NCBI GenBank assembly: GCA_037074765.1
Contig: JBAMDO010000569.1
Coordinates: 124,001-188,000 of the forward strand
From: Mansonella perstans
Lineage: Eukaryota; Nematoda; Chromadorea; Rhabditida; Onchocercidae
Reading direction: 5' to 3'
Length of the DNA stretch: 64,000 nucleotides
This document shows, piece after piece, positions 53,107 to 64,000 of this stretch (positions are counted from its first letter, which is position 1; each line of letters opens with the position of its first letter). A program made the position numbers and the translations under genes. The notes below the pieces were generated by a model. That model made no database searches and had not been told where the DNA came from. It saw nothing but the letters and a program-made list of their open reading frames with translations.

Positions 53107-54353
53107 ATGTTGATCAAGCCGATCCACATTTGGCCATGTTGCTTGCTGTTCACGCTGAGTAAGTGTTTTCATTTGAAATCATTCCAAATATCTCTTTTCT
53201 TTTAAAATTAATTTCATTGTAATTTTTAGACTGAAATTCATGTAAGTGGAATTAGTTTTCTCAAAAAAAAAAGACTAGAAATTTTTTGAAAAATTTAATC
53301 CTATAAGCATCGAAAGAGATTTTTTTTTTCGACCAATTTAAACAATGTTCAACCTTCTTTTTCTGGAATTACAAGTTTCTACAAAAATTTCCAACTTGCT
53401 AGCCAAGATTACAAAGTTCATTCAGCGATACTGTAAGAATAATTGCTTAGATGATGGGTATGGCTGTGCCCTGGGTTGATTATAATCAGATAGTTTGCGT
53501 TACGATCAGATATCATACTTTAATACTGTCATCAGTAATATTATTATATATCGATAATCTTGTTTAAAATACACATTTTTGTTGTAGGCGATCTAGTGAG
53601 TGCGCAGCTGCACAATCCATTGTCGCATTATATCGAGGGACGTCTCGGTAACAGAAAAATTTGGTGGTGTCCATCAGGATACGGTAGCACTAAATACTTT
53701 TCTTCTATTTTCTTCTAGCCCACTCAATTAACATTATTCTTATTGCTGTACCTGAAGCATTTGCCTATGATCCTTTGCCTCAATTGTACGAATTTTCTAA
53801 TCGCAACGGTTTTCATGTTTTTCATCAAATTTCAGGATATTTGGCTTACTGTCCACAACCAACCGATTGGGACAGCTATAACTGGTGCTGTACGTGGCCA
53901 TATTTGGGCTCATGGAAACCATCCTGCTGTCCATTTGCTGTCCCAACTGGTGCACTAATTGCTATTATCATCGCTTCCATTGTTTTGATAGCCTGTAGGT
54001 TTTTCAATCTTAATTAATGATTATTACTTCTAAGAAGTACCGAAATTATTTGTTTTAACAGTATATCAAACAATTATGGAATCTTGAATAAAAACATCTT
54101 TCGGTATCTCTTAGTAATAGTAATTATCGTATTCACTAACAGAATTTGGTCATCTTATGAATGCAATGCGATATAATCATCAGTTACGTTATTCATTCCA
54201 CCATCATATACTCATATCAGACTTGATGCCGAATAATTCTAATAATTTCAATTTGCAGTGCTAATTTTCCTGTCCTGTTGGTGTTGTTTCTGCTGTCCAC
54301 TATACAAGCAACTGTATGATACCGATAAGAAAGGTTATGATGCAAGGCGTTAA
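53107..54353 (+). CDS. Cys-rich single-pass membrane protein, unnamed
   Basis: Four exons (53107-53158, 53588-53683, 53836-53994, 54259-54353; all phase-1 junctions) encode 133 residues. Residues 1-17 (MLIKPIHIWPCCLLFTL) are a signal peptide. The short outer part contains a Trp/Cys-rich block (WWCPSGYG, AYCPQP, NWCCTW, KPSCCPF). A single membrane helix follows (GALIAIIIASIVLIACLLIF), then a Cys cluster at the membrane edge (SCWCCFCCPLY), likely palmitoylated, and a short charged tail KQLYDTDKKGYDARR. The layout recalls shisa/WBP1/VOPP1-type proteins, but I cannot claim homology. No nematode name is known to me. Perfect phase agreement and the sensible topology make the gene convincing. Confidence 0.75.
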
Positions 54354-56413
54354 CCAAGAAACTCCAAACGGTAATTTCCAACTAATAATTATTGCATTGC
54401 CTTCACTTCATAATCATATTCACTGCCATTTTAAATTTTTGCTAACCTGTATCAGAATTCGGGGTTTTTTGAAATACATTACTTGTGGAGAATAATTTTT
54501 TAAAAATTTGAATTAAAATATCAAAAAATTTATTAAACGCCAAAATAACAAAGACTCAGCAGATATATTTTCAAAATTGATTACTTTTATCGATTGTTAT
54601 TCGCATTTTTAAGGAAAATGTTTTGACCAACGGTCATACATAACTTAAGCTATTTAAATATTAAGAACATCCCATTTTTTAAAATATACTTTTTAACAAG
54701 TTCCAGATGATAAAATCATTGATTAATAATACGCTGAAGGTTACTAGGGTAGTATATAAAGGTGACTGAACCTTGTTCATAATTATGAGATATGGAACGA
54801 TAATTTTGGAATAATAAAGGATAAACCGGAAAGTACTGTATAAATAAATCTCTTCATAATTTATCCTACTTTTGTTAATTTCACTATCTACTAGTTTATT
54901 CAGTTGTAATTTTTCTTTTCGACTTAATTTAATGGGAATTAATTCGTGAATTATTGATTTTTCTTTGAGTGCTGAAATAAAAAAAAAATAAAATCCTACG
55001 AGATGGAAGAAAAGCTAAAGTAAAATTTAAAAAATTCAATTGAAGTAAGAACTGTGCATAATTTTGAACTAATCACACCAGTATAATTCCCACTTGCTTG
55101 CCGAACTCTGAATTTCTCCAGTAATGAGCAGATTGTTTAATTATTGTATGAAATGTTTTGTTAGGGAACGATTTAAAGAGTGAAAGTAATATTTTGTCAT
55201 TTCAATGAATTTTATGCTCGTTTTACTGCTCATTTATATGAATTACCTTTATCTTACTCTCGAATATCATTATTGCCAGTTATTTTGATTACGACAGTAT
55301 TGCGCTACCATTAATTTCCTTTCAGCCAAAACTTTTTAGTAATTTTTATTTCAAAAACAATTTCTGCATATGATAAGTAAGTTAAAATTATCCATGCAAT
55401 GATTGCAAGTATATTTCTTCAGTTAGTAGAAATTAAGTCATTTCAGTCTTTTTAAAAGAGGAAATTATTGAAAATTTTTTTGAAAAAAGTGAGTGGAAAA
55501 AGCAATTTATTCATAAAATTTTGCTAATAGCTAAATAGATCTGAAAGGGAATTCCTTTTTTCCGAAATAGCAATCTCTGGGTAGTGTAAATCTTTGGGTC
55601 ATATTTCTATAATTAGTTCATTGTCATCGATTATTTAGAACTCATTACTTTTACTTACTTAATTTAATATGTTTAGGAATAGCAGCGAACAATATTGCTT
55701 CTATTCATGTTTTCGCTAATTTAATCCAATGTTCATTCATTTCGATGTTTATATGATAGCGCAAACTATCTTGAGAATAACCTTCTTATTAACAAGTATA
55801 TTTTGAAGCCAAAGTTACAAGTAAATACTATGCTAAATTTAATTTTTTGCCAATGACTATTGAAAAAATGATGAACTTATAATTAATACCTTGTATACAC
55901 AGATGAGAAGGTAATTCTTATAACGCTGCATTTGTGCTATTGTAATTTTGTTACCTCATGAAAACTCCAAGATTTCTGTGTATGTCTGTAAAATACTGAG
56001 TAAAATGTGATCAACGCTTATCAGTAGTTCGCAGCAAAACGATTGAATTCTTTCAAATCATAATTCGTCCCTATACTTATAGACATATAAAATTTTAACT
56101 GCAAATAAATTTAAATAAATTTATTAATTGAAGTAAATTATATTCCGCCAAAGCATTATCGGGAGAATTTGTTCAGGAATGTATAAGCCAGTCTGCTCTG
56201 TATTTGAATTTCAATCACTTTTAAACTTTATGCTATGTTAAAATAAATCTAGGAATCAAAGTGTGACGAAGAAGGGATCATTAAGTCTAAGTCTAACATC
56301 TAAGTCTAACACTAAAGTCTAACATCCGATCTAAGTCTAATTCATTTTAGGGGGAAAAGAAAAAGAATTAATTCATAATGATAGTCTAGACTGATATTTA
56401 CATTTCCAGTAAG
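54354..56413. other. 2-kb convergent intergenic region
   Basis: The Cys-rich membrane gene (plus) and ferrochelatase (minus) point toward each other across this gap, so it holds both 3' UTRs. No exon recognised. An AAGTCTAAC-type repeat lies at 56283-56341 just past the ferrochelatase stop. Confidence 0.6.
56283..56341. repeat. AAGTCTAAC short tandem repeat
   Basis: The word AAGTCTAA, usually extended to AAGTCTAACATC or AAGTCTAACACT, occurs five times in about 60 bases with small spacers. It lies 73 bases beyond the ferrochelatase stop codon, in its presumed 3' UTR or just past it. Confidence 0.75.
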
Positions 56414-59400
56414 TCACTGGAAACAGTGAATATGTTTCCGAGACAGCGACTCAAGGATGTCGATTCCCTCCGTGGTATCATTCAAACACGGAACATAAAC
56501 GTATTCTTCGCCACCGTGTTTCCTAAAAATTTTCATTTGAACTGAATGAAAATTTTATATTTTACAAATCTAATTACAAGGAATATTTTATTTTAAAATT
56601 TCAATCATAAACTAAAATACCAGAAAGAATCGGCAAGTTGAATTCCCAATTCTTCCAGTGTTTCTATACAATCACTGAAGAAACCGGGTGAAACTACCAT
56701 GATTCGTTTTACTCCATGCCTCAAAGTTCAAAAAACAGAAATTAATTAAAATTTCAATTATTTAGTATCATAAACAGCGCCGTTGTTTGAGCAAGCTTGA
56801 AAGATCTAAACCGCACTTGTAAAATCAACAAGCTAGCCGAGATATAATTTCTTTTAAAAATCTGGCAAAAAGGAAAACGCATTAGCATCAATCATTTCAT
56901 CCTTCTTTAAATTGAGCTTCAATATGTCCAAGCTTGTTAAATCGCGGTGGTAAATTCTTTCTCCTTCATTTTCTTTTAAAATAAATAACTTAATAAAATC
57001 TTCCTATTTTGTAACATACCTTTAACTATCTTTAACTTGTAACTATCTTTAGAAGATAGCTCAAAATTAAAGCTAACATTGATCCTAAAAATTTACTGTG
57101 CCAGTTCTATGACAGTATCCTCAGTGTATGGCTTCAACCATTCTGCGGGTCCAAATCGAGACTGAAATGTTGTTGTTAAATCACAGTTTGAAGTTTGCCA
57201 TCTTTCGCTGAAATTACCGTAGAATTAAATTAAAATCAAAAAGAACTATGTATTCCAAATAATTGGAATATCGTTCAATATTGTGCTAAGAATTACTACT
57301 CAGTTCATCACACATCAAATACAAACCGTAAGAGTGTTGTTGTATACTTGCACTGGAATCCATATGGATCACCATTGGTTTGATAAGACAATGGTATCCC
57401 ATGATATGAGATAATAATTACTTGCGGTGGTGCTCGGAATTTTCCTAGAGCGGAATTTATACATTTAAGGATTGCTTTAATGTATAATTCGTTGTCATAA
57501 AATGGTGGTACGACAGACAAAGTCATTTGACGACGCTGTTTCATCAAACAACGGCAAGTCTAAAATTTTTTAAAAAAAGGTAGTAATATGCCGAAAGTTC
57601 TGAGATGAATAAAAAGAGTCAGTAAAAGAAAATACTTAACGTAATGATTTCGAAACAAAAAAAACTTAGTAAATAACACAAAGATTTTTTTTTTGAAGTA
57701 CCTTTGTTGCAGTAATTATGAGTGTTAAAATTCTACTCAATTTTTTTTTGTTTTTGTTTTTGAAGAATTTAATTGCACATGTTACAAAGAATCAGTAGAT
57801 AATGCAAATTTACTTCATCGAAAATGGAAGCGGTTGTAACAGCGGAGAATTGTGGAAATAAGGGAAATATAACAAGCTTGTCACATTCTAAAATTTTCAA
57901 GTATTTTTCATAGAAATTTCAATAAAAATTCATTACACATGAATTGCCAACAAAATTTCTTTTTGGATTTCATGATTTCATTAAAATCAATTTAAATTTT
58001 TATTGAAATCAATTTGAAAGTGAGGAGAACTCAAAAAACAAAGTGTTTTTTTTTTTTTTTTTTGCTTCGTAAACAAACTACTGAACATGCTTATTAAAAA
58101 AAATGAGGAAATCATGCCTTTCTTTTCAAATTCATGTATTCGGGAAGCGATTGAAGGTTCACCATATCGAAATGCCCAATCAACCGTAATCTAAACTCAT
58201 TTTCATTGTTAGATTGAAAAATCATTCCCAGTTTTTGAAAAATTTCATTTTTTCAAAATTATTTTCAATCAACCGTAATCTAAACATTGAAAAATTATTT
58301 TCACTGTTATACTAAATAAAAGAGTTTTGGAACATAATCCTAAGGCATATATTTTAGCATATGATATCTATAGGGTCATTATTTTATTTTTTCTAATTAA
58401 AATTAATATAATTGTAATAATCATTGCTATAATTTCTTCTCAGAAACAAAAAGTATTATAATATTACTGATTGATCACGTAAACGATCAGCCAATTTAGT
58501 TGCTTGATTACGAGTTGTAGTACGTAATGGACCCTCATTTTGTTCCTCATTCCAAATCGATCTAAATATTGCTAAACATTTCCTCTGTCATCCATTTTTT
58601 AATCCTATACATTATAAATTCGCACTACATCAAAGTATTTGGACAAAATTTGAAGCATTTTATTACATTTAGCTTAAATTGCTTTTTCCTATCTCTAAAA
58701 TAAATTACATTACTTGTAGCATTTTCCTAAGCTGAATGGTCTTTGTGTCAGAATAAACAAATGCATGATTGGTAGCCATAGAATTCGAGGTAACTCGATA
58801 ACTCGTTGATCACTGAGAAATTCCCGCAGAAAGCTCCTTACTGACCAGTAATCATAACCAGACGGTGTACCGAGATTTACTATAAGTATACCTGTTTTCT
58901 TCTTTAATTCCTGAAATAAGCATCTGGAACACAAGTGCAGCAATTAATTGAAAAGATTCAGTGGTTTTTTCCATTCTTGTAGATTTATTTACAATATAAT
59001 CTAAATGATTGAAGAATATTGTAAAAGTACTGCGACGGGATTTCTATCGGTTGATACATCTTTTTTTTTTTTTTTGAAATAAATATCGATTGCTAAATTA
59101 TTTGAAATAAACTGTGAAAGAGTGGAATGATGAAGATGATAATAAACTGATAAAGAGTTCATCACGATGATAAATGCTCATAAAATTTTGTTGCTCGGTT
59201 AGAGAATTCCTCAACCAAAATTTAAAAATTTTCAACGCATTTTTTAGAATAGAAGTTCCTAGGCCATTCACTGCAATATATTATCTGTTTGAGGCATAAT
59301 AATAGAATATAAATGGCCTAATTCGAAGCAAAATCTCACAATAAGAACAATCCTTTGCAATTAAGCCTTTATTTTGATCTGTTCAATTAGCAATCTACCA

Positions 59401-59801
59401 AAGAGATTTTACTTCGGAGAATATCAGGGAATAATTCAGGTCATAACTATGGTGGTGGACTTCGATCACCTCCATCTACCTTATTATATTACAGGATATG
59501 GGATATCCCAAATCTTACTACGGAATTATTTGGCTACAAATAAACTAAAAAAAAAAAAAAAAACTTTTTTGAAATCTTTCAGCATAAATTCCATTTTTTA
59601 TCATAAAGTATTGCTATCACAAAATAGGACTGACTTCTTTTACAACAGATTACAGTAATCTTAGAAAAAGATAATTAATGGACGAACCGGTATCGGTTTC
59701 TTATCAGTGATAACATTCGAAATTTCACTACCAACCCATGAAGTTAATCGTCGAATTACAAACCGTGCTTCATTACTTTGAGTAGCTTTCAGCATCACCA
59801 T
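56414..59801 (-). CDS. hemH: Ferrochelatase of bacterial type (laterally acquired)
   Basis: Ferrochelatase inserts iron into protoporphyrin IX, the last step of heme synthesis. Nine exons (59688-59801, 58714-58910, 58468-58561, 58118-58190, 57814-57887, 57327-57559, 57097-57207, 56621-56719, 56414-56522) encode 367 residues. Exon 1 (MVMLKATQSNEARFVIRRL) is an Arg-rich leader fitting mitochondrial import. Core motifs: GILIVNLGTPSGYDYWSVR, VDWAFRYGEPSIASRIHEF, KLVIFPLFPQFSAVTTASIF, IIISYHGIPLSY with the catalytic His, GDPYGFQCKYT, FQSRFGPAEWLKPYT, MVVSPGFFSDCIETLEELG and YVPCLNDTTEGIDIL. These are alphaproteobacterial in style, without the Fe-S tail of animal enzymes. Published work reports such a transferred gene in Brugia and other nematodes that otherwise lack the pathway. 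One intron (58117) appears to use a GC donor. A CTCCAG acceptor precedes the ATG. Confidence 0.95.
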
Positions 59802-61004
59802 AGATTTACGTACTGGAGACAAGAAATAAATTATCACTGATAAGAAATCATTTTTTTCTTAAAAAAAAAAATCCTGAACAAATATGTGTTCAAATAAAAG
59901 CAAATTTTAATGTACAAATTATGTTTCTAAATAATCTTTGAAATGACTCTGATAACCTGATAATCTGATAAGTAACTGATACATGACTGATTGCAAAAAA
60001 TCACTGATCAATTCATTACTAAAATTCGTCTGCCGCAGGTCGAATTTTATGAAACTTATTCGCGATATGTGTCTGTCATACTTTCGACCGATCGATGCTT
60101 TTTTTTAAAACTATCCTGGAGAATAAGACTAGGGGAGAGTTTTCGTTTGTGTCAAAGTTCATGAAGAGTAGGAGTTTTCATGTGTCAAAGTTCATGGGGA
60201 ATAGGAGTTTTCATGTGTCAAAGTTCATGGAGAGTAGAAGTTTTCATGTGTCAAAGTTCATGGAGAATAGGAGTTTTCATGTGTCAAAGTTCATGGAGAA
60301 TAGGAGTTTTCATGTGTCAAAGTTCATGGAGAATAGGAGTTTTCATGTGTCAAAGTTCATGGAGAGTAGGAGTTTTGAGGTGTCAAAAAAATAAAAGGAC
60401 GATATTTAGAATTCCTAAAATTAAACCATCGTCCATTTTGTATTTTTGAATTAGGAATATCTTATTCTGTTGATTATCTACTCATAAATTTGATGTTTAA
60501 TGTAGTATTGATTGATATGGTATATATTTTTGTTCGCAGCTAACGAAAGTTATTTTGTAAAAAAATTGAAATTAGTCGATTTATGGAAGGTTTATAAAAC
60601 AAGCAAGAACAAAGGAAAAGATTTAGGCTATATGTCGCTTCCTGGAAAAGAAATGCAACAAATCAATTGGCAATTTACTTTGTTACTTAAATATCTTAAA
60701 TTCATGATTTACTACTTAAATTTGTTGCTTAAATATCTTAAACTAGGTTATTTATTCATTTGCTTAATCGTTCAGTTTTATTTACCGTTGCTTATATTTA
60801 AAAGATCCGAACAAGTAATTATTTGTAAAATCAAATAAATTTTAGAGTGTAACATTTGGAGAGACAAGAAGAGTGATCCTATTGTTCAATTAATTTGAAA
60901 AGGATTTTTCCAAAAAAAAAAAAAAAAAAAAAAAAACATCTCTCTTTTTTATTGGAGAAAAAATAAAGCTACTTTTGCTTTCTTTCTCGTTTCGGGTATC
61001 TAAA
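59802..61004. other. Divergent intergenic region with minisatellite
   Basis: Ferrochelatase (minus) and the unnamed coiled-coil gene (plus) are transcribed away from here. The region contains CTGATA-rich sequence (about 59945-59995), the 33-bp minisatellite (60140-60388) and an A run at about 60912-60936. An open frame at 60512-60838 lacks an ATG at its 5' end and contains its own short internal duplication; I do not support it as a gene. Confidence 0.6.
60140..60388. repeat. 33-bp minisatellite, 7 copies
   Basis: The unit CAAAGTTCATGGAGAATAGG + AGTTTTCATGTGT repeats with exact 33-base period; TCAAAGTTCATG starts at 60152, 60185, 60218, 60251, 60284, 60317 and 60350. Copies differ only at a few positions (GAAGAGTAGG, GGGGAATAGG, GGAGAGTAGA, GGAGAATAGG). 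Because 33 is divisible by three, reading frames stay open across it (for example SKFMENRSFHV repeated), but the unit conservation is at DNA level and no flanking coding exon is seen. Confidence 0.95.
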
Positions 61005-63959
61005 ATGGAGCAACAGTTGACTTTGTCAGAAAATCAAAAAATTCAAATGCCTCCTATTGACACCGATGAATTTAACAAGAAGAACGATGAAAGCCGACAA
61101 GAAGAGAAAAGGGAATCAGAGGTCGAAAGTCGACCTTTAACAAGTACTGAAGATGGAATGTAAGTTATTCGGTTTAAAATTTTATAAATTGTACAAAAAG
61201 CTAATTTCGTAGCAGAGTGGTATTTATCAAATCAATTTTTACCGATCTTTTGATAAATCAATCTTTATCAATTTTCTTTTATTTATCATCTTTTTCATTA
61301 TAACCTAGCTATTACTTTAAATGTTATACTTTGCAATGTATCGGAATCATTGTGCTATACAGTGATTCCAGATTTTTACCTTTTAAAAGCTGATAGCTTA
61401 AGCAGCTTGCTGAAATGTCAAACAAGTTTTTCAGTACTTTTATAGGTAGTAGTACTGAAAATATTTGTGCTGCAATGCAATATTATATTACTTTGAGGTT
61501 ATACTTGAAAATTATGCTTTATGCTGTATAAGTAACTTAAATAGTAACTTAAAAAAGTAACTTAAATTTATGTTATTTAAATAACTTAAATACAATTGCT
61601 ATTTTCAAGATATCTGTACGACAAATTACCAATGATATATTTTTTCCAAGCGGTATTTCAATCGTACATCATCATGAATTCTTTTTAATGAACAAACTAT
61701 GCTTCATTTATTTTAGTTCATTACCTCTTGTGGATGGTGTTATTTATAACTATAAGTATATATCAAAGATCAAAGATTTACCGATTAAAGATATGATTAA
61801 CAGGCAAGTCAATTTGTTCAATTCAACTACTGCGGCGCCATTCTATCTTTCAAGAATTTTTGATTTTTTCCGTTTCAGCAAAATATGAATAGTAAAATAA
61901 TTTTGACTATGTAGAGTTTACTTGAAAAACATTTTTACGTTTGCTTAAAAGTGGTAATAATAATGGTTGTTCAGTTAATATAAAGTGTCTGAGATATTTT
62001 GTAGAAAGAATTTTGTTTTTGCAATGATAGGATAGCGAACCTTCTTGCTTCTGGAAAATCGTCATTTTTGTCCAGTCCTCATATTGATACAGTTACGATA
62101 ACATCGGACAGTGAATCATATTGACTGCTTCAAGTAATTCTAAATGTGTTCTAGTCAAATTACTTTATTCCATATGTTCAGAACTGCCATATTATATTAT
62201 AGTGTCTTATGCAGCTGTAAAAGTGATAGATTTACAGTTCTTGTTATCAAATCAAATATCGCATTTAATCATTTTTTTGATATTTATTTTCAGTTCTATG
62301 AAAAGGAATGTAAGATTGCCGAAGATTTATTTAACTGGTCGACCTTTTGAAATTTCATTCCTTCTAGATACGGATTTCATTTCTGAGCGAGATCTTTGGG
62401 TGGACAATTTAGGCATGTTTTTTTTTTAAAATAATTTTCCATAATTTATCTCGTTTAAATCTGATCAATTTGATGAACTACATAAATTTACAAAAGCTCA
62501 TTTATCCGAATATTATAAAAAGATGAAAGTGCATAGCAAATGCAATAACAGTTTATATAGATGAATCATTTTTATTTATGAGTTAAAACAAAATGTACTT
62601 GAAAATAGAAAGTAGTTTAAATATTCCTTCTTATCAATAAAAATAACAAAAGTATTATTCGTGAAATAATACTTGGAGTAATGACGTTAAATAGTACCAT
62701 TTTTTTTTTGTAGTAGTCTCATTTTATAAGCTGTAATATCTGAATTTTAAATTTCTTCTGCATAAATTATTCTTTGTTTATTAGTAAGCAAATATTAGTT
62801 TGCAGGTTCATGGGCTGGTACCGTACGAAGGCCTACTTGTAAAAGCATAAGAGTTAATGCTGCAGGTGTTCCAGACACCAAACACCCATACTATATCATA
62901 AGGAAAAAATACGGCAGCCATCCTCACTCGGATCCACCTCTTGGTTTAATGAAATGTTTGTGCTATTTGACGCGAGATGGTCGAGCAACAGGGAATGCTT
63001 TGCTGTCGTACAAATGTTTGGAAAACTGTAATCTGCAACCACGTCCTCACGGGAATAACAAACATAGCCAGAGCCCATACATCAGAACGTATCCATCAAC
63101 TTTGCTAAAGATCAAGGAACGTATCGGGTCACAAAGCCCGGCAGCTATTTGGAATGAGCTGTCGGTTGATTCGACCGGTAATTTGGATGCGCAAGCGACA
63201 CTTCGGGATAGGAAGCAAGTATATAATGCTCGGCCTACTCGAAAAAAATCACCAGGTGTACTATCATTTTTTGAACTTACAATTTATGGTTTAGTAAGAA
63301 TTTCCGTCAGCAACGGACTTGTCGGAAAGTTCTGTAATTGAATTACGTCAGGTTTTAATGTTGCTAAATACACCTCATAACATTGGTGATTCCGTCAGAA
63401 TCATTCACGTTCTTAATTGTAAGTCTTTGTGAGAGTCTTTATTCACATTTTAATAGTAAATTCTGAGTTTTGCTTTTTATTTCAACCATACTATTTATTT
63501 GATAATATGTGAAAATATATTTGCTGATATGTGGAGCTATTCTTGCTTAAAGTGGAACGTTTCTTTCATCAGGTAAAAGAAAACAGAATAAATGAAATTT
63601 TGGAATTTATAGATGAAATCGGAAATCTGCAGTGGCAGGAGCACGCAAATAGATAATAGCCAGGATAATGTTACTCTTTTTCCTGTTGTGTTCATTGTAT
63701 TTTCATTTTAGATTCGCATACGCGATGTGATGTTAGTCATCTCATGCTACGTGTGGCATCATTGGAAGAACAAAATAGCAAGTTAATATTTACGAATGCT
63801 AGTTTGATGGAATTAGTGAATGATTTGCGTAAAGTAAAACAAGAACTGGAAACGGAAAACCGTCGCTTAAAGCTAAATAATCATCAAGAAAGGACGAATG
63901 GTATTAGTACTTCTATCGAATACTTCTGTCCTCTATCAGTTAATAGTTTTTTTTTGTAA
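61005..63959 (+). CDS. Unnamed nematode protein, Cys/His basic domain plus coiled coil
   Basis: Exons 61005-61159, 61717-61803, 62294-62412, 62806-63255, 63311-63418 and 63712 onward join in consistent phase. Read to the stop at 63959 this gives 388 residues; a weak donor at 63901 means it might instead continue past the window. The N-terminus is acidic (MEQQLTLSENQKIQMPPIDT). Exon 4 encodes about 150 residues with Cys, His and many basic residues (RRPTCKSIRVNAAGVPDTKH, YYIIRKKYGSHPHSDPP, LMKCLCYLTRDG, LSYKCLENC, SPYIRTYPSTLLKIK), which could be a zinc-binding DNA-binding fold, possibly FLYWCH/PEB-1-like, though I cannot confirm this. The C-terminus is a heptad-rich coiled coil (LRVASLEEQNSKL, ELVNDLRKVKQELETENRRL). 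Two of its introns (61804, 62413) need GC donors to keep frame. Function unknown; a transcription or chromatin role is a guess. Confidence 0.7.
61520..61592. repeat. Degenerate AGTAACTTAAA repeat in an intron
   Basis: The word AAGTAACTTAAA or its one-base variants appears four to five times in about 70 bases within intron 1 of the unnamed plus-strand gene. It is a simple AT-rich repeat with no clear role. Confidence 0.6.
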
Positions 63960-64000
63960 ATCTTATTGCTTCAAGGAGCCAGTAGAATATGATAGAGAAA

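Noticed and set aside
53743..53958. Alternative frame over the Cys-rich membrane gene exon 3
   Set aside because: Does not join the flanking exons in phase; the chosen frame gives signal peptide and membrane helix across four exons.
60095..60394. 99-residue frame with repeated SKFMENRSFHV
   Set aside because: It is produced entirely by the 33-bp minisatellite, and a second frame is open as well. No splice partners or flanking coding sequence are visible, so it is treated as a DNA repeat, not a gene.
60512..60838. 108-residue plus-strand frame
   Set aside because: Its 5' end is a TTG rather than ATG, it includes a short internal DNA duplication (CTTAAATATCTTAAA), and there is no recognisable family or splice context.

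Overview
The window is nuclear DNA from a nematode, most likely a filarial parasite (Onchocercidae). It is very AT-rich, its genes are split by many small and mid-sized introns, and most start codons have a splice-acceptor-like pyrimidine/AG just upstream, as expected for SL1 trans-splicing. It also carries a bacterial-type ferrochelatase with introns; such a gene is known in filarial and some other clade III/IV nematodes as an ancient gift from an alphaproteobacterium. No Wolbachia, viral or transposon coding sequence was recognised.

I built exon models by hand from splice signals, reading phase and homology. In every full model the coding length is divisible by three and every exon junction keeps phase.

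Region 1-9.6 kb (all minus strand): the 5' half of GNL2/NOG2 (60S assembly GTPase), a small BLOC-1 subunit 5 (Muted)-like protein, HPRT (purine salvage) and RIOK2 (40S maturation kinase). Region 11.7-26.3 kb (minus): MFAP1 (spliceosome), SPT5 (transcription elongation, 24 exons) and PEX19 (peroxisomal membrane import). Region 26.3-32.8 kb is a gene-poor stretch with an inverted repeat. Region 32.8-35.9 kb (minus): a HAND-like bHLH factor with an unusual low-complexity tail containing an internal repeat, then a 64-residue orphan ORF. Region 37.7-38.8 kb (plus): a GPI-type Ly6/three-finger protein. Region 39.1-49.9 kb (minus): UTP15, DDX10 and ATP synthase coupling factor 6, tightly packed in the same direction and possibly an operon. 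Region 53.1-54.4 kb (plus): a cysteine-rich single-pass membrane protein. Region 56.4-59.8 kb (minus): ferrochelatase. Region 60.1-60.4 kb: a 33-bp minisatellite. Region 61.0-64.0 kb (plus): an unnamed protein with a Cys/His-containing basic domain and a C-terminal coiled coil.

Four genes serve ribosome assembly (GNL2, RIOK2, UTP15, DDX10), and two of these, UTP15 and DDX10, are neighbours that both act with the SSU processome. Most other genes are single-copy housekeeping genes. The points most worth following up are the transferred ferrochelatase with its added leader, four inferred GC-AG introns (two in one gene), the three unnamed nematode proteins, the HAND-like tail, and the HPRT PPi-loop substitution.
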